Assembly (NCBI RefSeq): GCF_001949145.1
Contig: NW_019091477.1
Location: forward strand, 31,038-95,037
Direction: 5' to 3'
Source of the DNA: Acanthaster planci
Taxonomy: Eukaryota > Echinodermata > Asteroidea > Valvatida > Acanthasteridae
Length of the DNA: 64,000 bases
Shown: positions 50,243-62,200 of the stretch, piece by piece
Position numbering within the stretch: the first letter of the stretch is position 1
How the letters are laid out: each line of letters begins with the position of its first letter
Notes under the pieces: model-generated
Databases searched by the model: none
What the model was told of the DNA's origin: nothing
What the model saw: only the letters and a program-made list of their open reading frames with translations
Made by a program: the position numbers and the translations under genes

Positions 50243-53200
50243 CTGTAGACAGACAAAGGTATTGGAACAAAAGTCAGGTAAGCAGTGACGATAGATTAGA
50301 AAAGATGCATGCATTCCAGGTGCCATTCAAAGTTTTTGCAGGATGAACCTCAGGGGTGGCAGGAGGATTTCTTTGTAGAGAATTGTTTGCACGAGCTCAC
50401 TGAGGAGCCATTGAGATACTTGTGACCTCTTGTGAATACTTGTAAAGCCACCGAGTACATCTTAAGTACTAAGGAAGTACTAAACTAAATATTTATTATT
50501 TAGAGTACCAGTAGATTTATTGATCTCAACTCAGAAGTTCATGAGATAACTCAACTACAACAATGAAGTCTTTGATTAGTACTTGACTACAACACTTAAG
50601 TACTTATGAAATATTCATTTACAAGACATAAGTACTTGAGTAGTATTCCACAACAATGAAGTACTCATGATTACAGCAATGAAGCATGTGAGTAATGCTT
50701 GACTACAACACAGCAGCACTTGAGTAGTTACTCTATTACAATACCAAAGTACTAGTATAATACTTGACTTCAACATGGAAAAGTTCTTGAGCTATACTTG
50801 ACTACAACAGAAAAGTAAATGAGTAGAACTTGTCTAGAACACTGAAGTGCTTGCTGAAACCTTGACAACAGCAACTGTGGGTTTGAAGACCGCCTACCTT
50901 CCTGGATGGGTATGTCAGACACAGAGCCCTCGCTATGCTCTTTGCCATCCGAGTTGCTACGTTGGTGCTTCTTGCGTCGGAAGAGGCTGCGCCGGGCGGG
51001 GCCAGCATTACGTCTGGAGGAGGCGCTCCTCAGCTCCTCCTCCTGCAGACCCTGGGAGATGCTGCGCTTACGGGCTTGGTCCTTCTGCAGCCTGTAGCCA
51101 GGACAAGCCCAGGTAAGTGTACTTTAGCAACCCGGTGTTCTGAACAATGCTCATTGTGTTTCAAAAGTGAGTTCAGAGTCAGTGGTTTAACCAACCCATG
51201 CAAAGATGCATTCTGCACAATGTCGTCCTATCAGTCCAAATCAAAGGACACATGATACGTCTATGCACTGGAGAGGAAGAACTGGGGATAAGGTTTGACT
51301 GTCTCTGACTGTTATAACAACTGGAGGGTTTTAAATAGCCAATAAAAAGTCTTCATGGGTGACTGATGAAGGTTTACAAGATGTCCTGAAAGCAAAATGA
51401 GAACTAGGACTTCGGGATGAAAACTGACACATCCCTGATGGTTTCCGCAACACAAACACACTGTGGAAGGTGTCATAGCACTCCTAAACTCTTGTATGCC
51501 TCATTTCCTGGTGAGCCTTTGATTTGCACGGTGAGTAATAAACACTTGCCACAAGTATGCACTTCATTGACAACGGTAAGTTGATGCTTGGGTCATGCAT
51601 GACTGATCAGAGACAACCTGAATTTTTGGTGTCAAAATCGGCTTTTAATGATCCAGAGGTGGTGAGCAACGGGGCACACTTTTCCACTGATTGAAAAAGA
51701 AGTTACTGAATATGTCCTGGAACACTAATAACATTTAGTTAGCAAACTCATTCAAGCTACTCATTCCCAAAAATCCTGGTTTTTCTTCACAGGACACCCT
51801 GTCTACACAGGGCATTTAACTGGGAAGTCACAAAAAACCAAGCGTCTCCAACCTGTATGAGCTTTCAGTGAGGATTTCTGTGAGAGGCAAACAGTGCCCC
51901 AATGCCCCCGTGATCCAAGCAAAATGTCAAAACGTGAAAAATCAGCTGGTTGTATTTGTGACTTCTGTGATTTTGAAAGAGGACGCTCTTGGCTCGATGG
52001 TGAAATTTATTTCGTCTCGGGTGCTTTCAAGTGGTCCAGATGATATGCCCCAATACACACAGGCACCCAAAACTGGGTGTGTGCCATCTTTTGGTAAAAC
52101 AAGGGTTAATTATAATCCTCGGCATATCACAGTGCAGAGTGCTGTTGGTATCCCCTTCGAAATCAAATAGTCCTAGTGAAATGTGCCTTTTGCTCTTTTT
52201 GAAATCATGTCTAGTGACTGGACTCAAGAGGCACAAAGTCAAGCTTGTTTGCTTGTATTTTTGGGAGCTTACCTCTGGATGACCAAAAGCAGATAACGCG
52301 TTGCAATAAAAAAGCAACACGGAAACAAGAGTGTCCACTTTGAAACCAAGGAAGTCACAGATACAATCAGTTGACTTTTGACATTTTTCATGTATTGGGG
52401 GCAAACTGCATACCTCATTCAAGCTTCTTACAAAATTCTTTATGAAGGCTTGTGCAGCTTGAAAGTGCTTGGTTTTTTTTTTACTGCAAGTTGGCCTTTA
52501 TGTTTAAAACTGGATGGTATTGACTGGCACCATTTTGGGGGGATACAAAAAGAGGAAATCATCTTGAGGAAAGAAAAAAGTTTTTGCTCTGATCTATGAG
52601 CCAGTGACTTCCGTGGGTCGTGCCGCAGAGCCAAGCCCTCTTACTTACAGTGCCTTGCTGGGGATCTTCCCCCGCCGCGTTTTCTTGCCGATGGGGTCCA
52701 GCAGCCAGGCCGACCACACCCCCAGTGTGCCATTGTACATGGTGTCGTCCACGTACAGGATGTCGTCTTTCCGGAAGGTCAGCTGGTCCTCCACCTCGGC
52801 CTGGTAATCCACCAGTGCCCGGACGTACAGTGAGTCACCATGCTGGTCCCGGATCTTGTTGAACTCTGAGGTTTTTTGGGGCAAGCGTCAACGAAAGGTG
52901 TGATATAATGTTTTGCTTATTAGACAGACTTGATAGTGAATTTCTGTTGTGCTTTGGCTGGCGTAGTCAAGACACTTTGAAGCTTTATGTCCATTGATCT
53001 TATAAACTTGATGACAAATCATTCTCCAGATTGACTTCATGGAACCGTTTGCCACACCAGTTAAAGAGAATTCAAATATGTCATCTCTTTAATCTATTTT
53101 ATTAGCTACGCTTTTTTACACTGTGTCCTAGTAATATTTTTCAGATTGGTGGTTTTTCCCGTGTAATTTTCTCACTTTTTAAATGACGGATGTTTAATTA

Positions 53201-56200
53201 CATTTTTAATATCCAAGTGATTTGTAAAGCACTTTTGATTTTATTTAATACAAGCTACACTTCGGAGATGAAATGAATGTTAAATGCATAAGAAGAACAG
53301 GTGGGGACCGAAGACAAGCTTAACCACTTTATGGTTAAAATCATACAAATTATAAAACCTCTCCAGAGTTGCATGATTCTCATTGTGGCTAGCGCCATGC
53401 AGAAGGATTGCCAACTCTGATAAGAACCGTAACATTCTCCATGCAGGCAGCCATCTTGGTGGTCATTAAATGCATGAATACCCTTCAAAGCTTGCACAAG
53501 TATTAAAGAACAGCCACTGTTTTGCTCGAGTTTTACTGTTGTCACCTAAAATGTCCAGGCAGACAGAGCAACACTTTTTAATCTGTGCACAAGTCAGTGC
53601 GATCGCGTCTTGGATTCACGATGAAAATTCTTCACTCACTGGCGATGTTGTACTGGGCCAAAATGGAGACTTTCTCGGTAGGTTTCTGGAGCTCCATGGC
53701 GGCCTGTTCAGCGGTGGCACCGCGCAAGTCAACTCCATTGAACTGCAGAGGATCGCAAGGCAGAAATGAACAACATACAAGAGAAAGAAAGCTGGCATTA
53801 AAGAATGCTACTCCTTGTTTCTTTCGATCTGCCGCAACTCCCTGGCATTTGTTGGGAACTTTCCTCAAATCTTCTCTAATCCACTGCTCTGAAGGAACCT
53901 GACGGCAGATACCATGCATTTCAACCTTAGAAGGCCATTAAGCCCTTGGGAAGTCAAAGTCGCTGAGCTCTTTCCTACTAAATCCTGGCAAATTTTGAAG
54001 GATCTGGCAAGGTTAAGTGCTAAGTTTTCTTAATCTCACGGCAGGAATGGGCAAACATACAGTGACCAATCCTAAAATAACTGGTCACTAATTCTCTATT
54101 GTCAAGTGACAAATCCTCTGACTAGCAACCGAGCCTCTAATGAAAAGTGACCAATCATCTATCAAGTGATCCCCCTTCTAATGATAAGTGACCAATCCTT
54201 GGACAAGCACCACCCTCCCAGATAACAAGTGACCAATCCTCTCACAATCAGTGACCGATTACCTGGTGACAAATGACCAATCCTCTCACGAAAACTTACC
54301 AATCCCCTCGTGCTAAGTGACCCTTTCTCACCTCTAGTATGTGGTCCCCGACCTGCAGTCCGTTGGGCTTTGCTGCCACTCCGTCTGGCTGGACCTCGTA
54401 GACGAATATCCCGACCGCGTTCCCGCCAAACACCCCTACGCCAAGGCTGTTGCTGCTCTTCTCTAGGAACACAAACCGAGGCTCGCTGGGCGATGGAAGG
54501 TTCTCATCCTTGGGGACTCTGCTAGAATTGGGATAGACAAAGACTGCAAAATAATGAAAACAACAGTCTGCAGAGTACCGAAGTGAATACCTCACATGCA
54601 CAATTGTGTGTAAAAGGCATTAGCGCGAGAACAAACACGTGAACCAACATGCGTCCGTACTCCATTCGTTTGTATGGCATTCACTGGTTCTAAATGACGC
54701 CACATCTACAGCACAGAATCTTATAAATTGCATCAGGATCTATCTTGTAAGTGGCACTCTCTATTGTGGGTGAGCCTTCCCCACGTTGAGGAGAAATTTT
54801 TTTTTAATGTTTGCAAAGTCTAGACCCAGTTGCTGGGACAAAAATTGTCCCCTTAACTTTCTTGGGCTGGCAATATCCAAGTTTCAACATCTGTATAGTC
54901 CCACAACTAGTGAACAAATACGCATATGCTATCTTGTCAGAAATACTCCAAAAAGAAGACCGAACCATACTCCTACTTTTCATTCCAATCTCAGAACTTT
55001 TGAACGGAAGCATCTAGGATGCAGGCACTATTGTGTCCGTAAGCAATGCATCTGACTAGAGCCAAAAGGGTTGTGGGACTCGACTCACGTGTATATCCGG
55101 CTGGCCCTGGGAGTGGGCGGAGTCATGGTGCCTGCATCCGAGCAGACTTCAGACTGGGGCCGGCTGGGCATGGGGGAGTTGGTGCGCGTACTTTCAGGTG
55201 TGGACGTGGGTGTGGCATCCTCACTGTCACACACAGAATTCCTCTGCATCTCTGAGGGAGGGGAGGTATGGGGTGGGGGAGAGATTACAAACAGGAAGGC
55301 AGTTGAGCATCGGAGCAGTTTTCTCCAGTGCAGTAAAAAAACCTGGTGTTTATGTCCTGATTCCCAGCACTTGCAACCATACCTGCCAACACTGAAAAGT
55401 CAAAAATCCGAACTGCCATTTTGACATAACAGCGCCCTCTTTTGTCTGCAAATAGTGCCCTCTTTTGTCTGCAAATAGTGTTCTCTTTTTTACCAGCGTT
55501 TAAAAATTTTTTTCTTCTTATGGAGACTGGATCATTCCGATTTTCACCCCTTTGAACAATAAAAAAATCCGAGCAGTTTCGATCAATTGGAACAGATGGC
55601 AGGTATGGGGGTCCAGGCGATGCAACCCAGCACGGCGTCAGTCAAAACTGCCCAGCCTTCAGCAGATACGGGGGTCGACAAGGGGTCAGGGGCGACTTAC
55701 TTTTGATGTTGTACATGACCAGCATGCTGATGCTGTTTCCAGCCTGGCTGAGAATGATGGCCGCCTGATCGTATGTCGCTTGGCGCAAATTCAATCCGTT
55801 GAACTACAAAATGACAAAGAAAAAAAGCTGAAATTATGTTCTCAGGAGACAGCAATCGTAATCAACATTCGGCAACGGACTATCAACAAACAGTTCAGCA
55901 CTTTGGAAATATCGTTACAACATGGCGAAGAGGAAAAAAAGAATCATTATTTGAAAAGAAATCTCCAGTCACGAGTGTCTTGATAAGCTGAAATGCCAGT
56001 AAGATTCTTTCTACAGCCCCAAAATACGGAGAGAAGCCAAAACACACCTTGTTCAATTAAACATGTACCTTGAAAATAGCCCAACATGTTAAATGAAAAA
56101 AAAAACCAACCACCCCGAAATCAGGCTTTTGCCTGAAATCTGACATGGGCAATTCACAATAGTGCATGCCTCCAAGAGTTTACAATGCGTTGGCCAATCA

Positions 56201-59200
56201 CGACGAGTGAAATCTGTCGACCCCATCCGCGTTTGGAATGGGTCGACTGATTTTGTGTGTTGTGATTGGCTAATGCGTTCCAAACTCTTGGTGGCTCACT
56301 ACTGTGAATCATCCGTATTGTGAAAGAAACCTTGAAAGCCCCAAGGGTGAAGGTAGACCAAAATTAGGGTCCACCCGAAGGTTGACAGTGAGGAATGTAC
56401 CGGTGTGTCGACATCACTAGCACTAGAATCAGTTAACTCTCTCATGTCTGTCTCATCTTTGCTTGAGACCTGGGGCCAATTCCATACAGTTGCTTCAGCA
56501 CAATATTTGCTTATGCATGAAAAAACCTTGTTTGACAAATCAGGTTACCAGCCAAAACTCCATGTGATGTATATTGTTTTGGAATGGTATTCATCTGTCG
56601 TTTGGTTAACATGACAATCGCATAGATTTTGAGCTGATAACCCTCGCTTTTTAAGCAAGGCTTTTTTGTGCTTAAGCAAATTTTGCGCTTAAGCATTTCT
56701 ATGAAATTGGCTCGTAGACAAAACAGAACGAGGCAAGTCCTTTCCCTTTAGACCTTCAACTCTTCCGCACCGCTTCAGGATTTGAAAAACCTCCCAAACT
56801 GCATTCAAAAAACCTGCTTTAAGACTTACAAACCAACACCAAAAGCATCATGTACCATATGAAAAAAGTTCAATCTTAAAGCTTCATTTCTGTGACTGTA
56901 TTCTCATTTTTAAGGCACCTTTTCATAAATGTGTTTTCATTTGCACCTTCTCNNNNNNNNNNNNNNNNNNNNNNNNNNNNNNNNNNNNNNNNNNNNNNNN
57001 NNNNNNNNNNNNNNNNNNNNNNNNNNNNNNNNNNNNNNNNNNNNNNGCTGCGAAGAATGTTCATTCGAAGTGTACAAGAGTAAACCTTTTATATAGAACG
57101 GCCTTAGAAAATTGTCATAAACATCTCTAGTTGATCTTTTGGGTTACCTCAAGGATTTGGTCACCGTACTGTAGCTCCGCCCTCTCGGCCAGGCTGCCTG
57201 GGGTAACGGTGTGGACGAAGATCCCCCCTCGACTGCCTTGGATGATCCTGATCCCCAGGGGCTCGTTACTCTTCTCGATCTCGATGGTACGAGTGGAGGA
57301 ACTGGGGGACGAGACGGAAGAATACTTGAAAACTTGCAGGTTTCAAGGAAATATGACACAATCAGGAAGAAAAATCCTGCTAGATTTCTGGCAAAATTGA
57401 CTTGGAAATAATGTGCCCGAAGGTTACAATGTTCAAACTGATTACCCAGATATGCACTGAACTGAAAGTAACGGAAAGAGGATAAATTCTCCATTGCACT
57501 AGTCTTTGTGTCATTTTGTTCAATTTACCACAAAGGAGTCTGCTGATCTGAGATGCTGCATGCTTCTAAACAACTGGGACATCCATCCTGGCAAAACGGG
57601 ACATCTCCCCTTTCATTTTTTTTCTGAGACAAAAAAAAAAGCGACCCACCCTCTGGTAACGATGACGTCTGGCTCCGAGAAGGAACTGACCGAACTGCGA
57701 CCGGACGAGCTGACCGACAGGCTGCTGTGCAGACTAAGAGGGAGTTGGTTATCCCTCCCCCCGGAACTTGAGATGGAACCTACGTGGGATTGGAGAGAGG
57801 GTGGGCAATCCGTGAATGTTAAAATTCCGAGGTGGTAGCAAGTAAAGTTTTGCAATCCAAGACAAGTCATAAGGCAAAACCTGATAGTTACAAGTCAAAT
57901 GTCACAGAAACAGTGACTCGAGTCCGACTCAAGTCCAAGTCAAGTGACTCCAAGTCTACGGTACAACTCTACTAAAATCTAGCGCTTTGTGTCTTGAAAA
58001 TTTGGAACTTTGTTGAGGTCCTCTCGGTAATGCCAAACTTGTGACTGCGACTTGAAGGTCAAAAGACTGAAGGACCGACACATTGGCCTTATTCTCTGGT
58101 TGGTCATCTGGAATCAAAAGTTAAGCGATCCCTCTTAAAGGCTTTCTATGAACAAACTGTGAGAGAGGACGAAGATGATGTAATAGGAGTGAGTTATAGA
58201 TTACTATTCTTCTGACCCAATGGATAGTTCCAAATTATGGATAAAAAGTCATGTCACCTTTACAGCCCATGTGAAAAATAGTTTTCAAAGTGAGGCTATA
58301 CCTGTAGCTGTAGCAAAATAGTCAGGCTCCTTCCCATTTCAGAGTTTTCAATGTATGCAAAGGATTCAGGACAATCTCAAATGGCCATCTCATGAATAAA
58401 GCCCATTCCCAATACATCTTACCTCTTTCAACAGAGCTGGTTGACAGGCAAGGTCCAGGGCTGAGACGGTATTTCTGGTTCATCCACATTCTCTTCTCGC
58501 TCTTCTTTGGAAAGGTGCCAAATCCATCCTCCCTCGGGTTGTAGCCGTGGGGCGCAGAGTGGGCAGAGTGAGTCTCGAACTCAAAGCTCTGGTTGGAGTT
58601 GCGTCGGTCATCTCCTTGGAAACCCCGCGGGGTGGGCGGGAGAGAGGCACGCGAGGGAGAGCGCTCGCTGTCGTGGGTAGAGGATGAGGAGATGGAGTGG
58701 TTCGAGGATGCGTACGACGGCATGTAGATTGGGGGGTGGGCAGGGCGCCCTGGTCTGTTGGAATTGGTCAAGGGTTGACTGTGGACCTTGAAGTATGGCA
58801 CCGAGTTGGGGAGGCGGACCATGTGGGTCACGGCTGGCTGGGAGCGGAACTCGATGTGCTGGGACATGGTGGAATGGTGAGGTTCCCAAGAGGGCCGGCC
58901 CCCCGCCGAGTGGGGTGGGGGTGTCTGAGGTGAGTAGGGGGAGAGCTCGAGCTGGTTTGGCCGGGCGGTGCGCCGGCGTATTGCACGTTTAGATTCGGAC
59001 GAGGGGCGGTCCTGGGCACCAGGGATGGCCGGGGTGGATATCGGCCGGAACTGGGTCGCCACAGGAGCTGACTGCTGTGCGCTAACGACGGTGTAGTCGA
59101 CGCTGGTATCCGGCAATGACCCTGCTTGGTAATGCACTGCCGAGGACTGACTGTCCCGATTGTTGTTTTTGTTGACACTGTCCTTAAACTGCATCTGCCC

Positions 59201-62200
59201 ATAACTTGAGCTCTGGTGCTGTTGACCAGATTGCCCGTGCGGGGCTGTCTCAGGTACTCCCATGTGCTCAGGTCCTGTGGATGATGATGACGACCTCTGG
59301 GTCCTCTCTACGATCTCCCGCCGACGATCTCTGGAGGCTTTGAGCGAGGAGTTGCGACTGGGAGGCTTCGGGGGCACCATCTCACCATCTCCCTTCTTGT
59401 CGCTTTGTATGTTCTCATACGGCGGGTTCATGATTGGAATGGTCGTGATACGCTTCTGCCGCTTCCTGTTGGTCAAGTAAACCTCCGGCGGTCCCCTAGA
59501 TTTTGGCCAGGTGCTGTTTTCCGTCTTCTCAGCATGGCCAGCCCCGCGAGAGAACTCCCCACGCTCCGTGTACGGGTCCACCCTCGGGCTTCCGTCGCGT
59601 TCCCTTCGAGGCAAATTCATGGCTGGAGACGTCTTGTATTCTGGAGGGCTGCCTGATTGTGGTTGGGGCAGCGGAAAGTTCTCCTTGGAATCCTGTTTCT
59701 TGTGGCTCCCGTGTTTCGACGGCGGAGGAGACCGATACGGATTTTCTTTGGTACTGTGCAAATTGTGCCCGGCATTGTGACTGTCATGGTCTCGAGACTC
59801 AAGGCTGTTCTGTCGCTTGTTCTCCCGGAAGCTCTCGCGACTGCTGTGGGACGTGTGGTAGCCAGAATGCCTCCCTGGTGACTCCCGCGAGCTCTGTCGG
59901 GAGTGAGATGAGCCCTGTCTGGAGTGTGAGGAGCCCACGAAGGATCCTTCCCTCGAGTGTCTGACACTGTCTCGGGAGTCGTCCCCGTGGGAGTTAAAGT
60001 CCTGTGAGCTCTGGCGAGAATGCTGCTGTTGCTGCTGCGGATGTGGTTGCTGTGCCGGATAAGCCCAAGCATTTTCATGATTGCACTGCGGCTGCTGCTG
60101 TTTACTGTCCCAAGCACTGACATCCTGTCTGCAAACAGGTTCACTTCTTGTGTGAGGTCTCTGGCTTGGATATACCAATGCTTCCTTGACCGCATGCCAG
60201 TCGGGAGATGTTGGCGGCAGGGCGATGCCCTGTCCTCGGGATGATGGAGGTGGGTAATCCCCGGGTTGGAAGTGGGGATTCTGAATCACCTTGTCCTCGA
60301 AGTGATCAGGGTGGTGACGCAACAGCAGCGTGGGTGACATGGGGGGCGGAGCCTGAGACTGCGACGCCTCCGTTTGGACGCTGATGTTCCGGCCACTCCT
60401 GCTCCTCTCCGGGTCCTCGCAGGGGGAGACGAGGGGTGTCAGGCTGGACTTGGAGGACAGTGTCTCATGGCTCTTGACCGACTCCGCCGTTGGGCTGGCG
60501 TTGGAAGGCAGCCCTGAGGATGAAGACGGGGATGAGACTCGCATGACATTGAGGGTGATGGCTTCGCCCACTGTGTCCAGCATCTGCTGCACCTCTTGGG
60601 CGTCCTTGTTCACCACGGATTCTCCGTTGACTGACACCATGCGGTCGCCGACCATCAGGCCGCTCTCTTTGGCCGAAGCAGAGCCCGGCTCAATGCGGCT
60701 GACAAAGATGCCCGTCTCCAAGGTGACACCGTGATCTTTGTTAGTCAGAAAGAGGGTCACAGGACAGAACTTGGCTCCTGATGAACGACGTCTTTTCACA
60801 ACCTAATAAGAACAATTATTAACAAGATAAGCTTGTGCTGTTTCTGGGGTTTTTTTTTAACAGAGAAATCCAGAAAAAGTATCAACAATCAACCCAAGAC
60901 CAGGTTGAGCTTCAGACCAAAATCTTGGGAAGTTTCAAAAAAACTAATTTCTGGGATGGTATTGTAGCCAACTGAAAGAATTTGTCAAAATTATATTTCA
61001 CTTTGTAAAATTGTTTAATACACTTTAAGAACTTTTAGTAAAATAGTACAACAGTTTCTCTGTTCTCTATTGACCAAATGAAATCGGGAGGGTTCCATTC
61101 CCAAATACGGCCAGAAACTGAAGGATAGACATACACGTACAACTCCAGAAGGTAATAAAAAAGTTACCGAGAACAAGGAATGGCTGTTTGGGATCCATAT
61201 TATTTCTTGTGATTTTCGTAGCCTAGATCTGATTCCTACAGAACTCGTCAAGACCAGCATCAATAATCAGCCATAAATGCATTATTACCCACAAATTACG
61301 AATCCAAACTTAAGGAAGGTCCAGGTGTTGATTGAAAGTGCTCCAACACTGCTTCCTAATTTAACAGTAGCTCAAAACAAACCAAATGACGACAAATAAT
61401 AATGATCTGAAAAAGTGCACTTAACCAGGAACCTGTCAAGGTACCGAAATATCAAATATCAACCCTGCTCACTGAGCCATGAACATTCCTAAAAACCATC
61501 TCAGATCCCTTGAAAGTATACAGCTCGGAGCTGCCATTTCTCTGCTCAAGTGGCTAATCAAACACAACAGCCACCGCTGCGCTCCCATGTGCCTATTTAT
61601 ACTCCTGGGTGGAGAGAGGCAGGTGGGAGTACATGTAAACTGACTTGCCCGAGGTCACAACATGTAACCGGTGGCTGGATTCGAACCCCTCACTCTGTGT
61701 TTATGAGTCAGACACTTATATACAGTATACAGCAATTATACCTGTTTACCACTGGCTGTTGTTGCTGTTGGTGCCGTGATCTTGATGTAATGGCATTTTC
61801 AACTAGTATCATTACTTTAGGACTGTCAAGATTGTCTACACCACTTACCATGTTGATCACGCCCCTGGCTTTCTTGACCGCCTGTAGAGCCACAGTCCGG
61901 TCGCCGTTGGTCAGGTCAATGTCGTTCACTCTCAGCACGTAATCGTTGACTCTGCAGTTCAGAAAATGAGACATGTAAAAATCTTGCACGAAGTGTTCTG
62001 ACATCTGCTCTTTTCTCAGACGCCCAATTATTCGGGCAATAACACTATTCCAGTCAGGCTGCCCTTTTCACAAGAGACAATCACAGGCCTCCCTTCAAAT
62101 GAATCAGAATTCTGAGGACATAAATGAGTCTGCCACCTGCCAGGCTGTCCTTTCACAACAGGCCACCATAAATCATCACTTTACACAAACAAGACTATTC

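Noticed and set aside
58322-58422. Extension of the large DLG5 exon to the stop near 58322
   Set aside because: A strong donor (gtaagatg) after SSVERG joins in phase to the conserved SISSSGG exon, so this stretch is intron.
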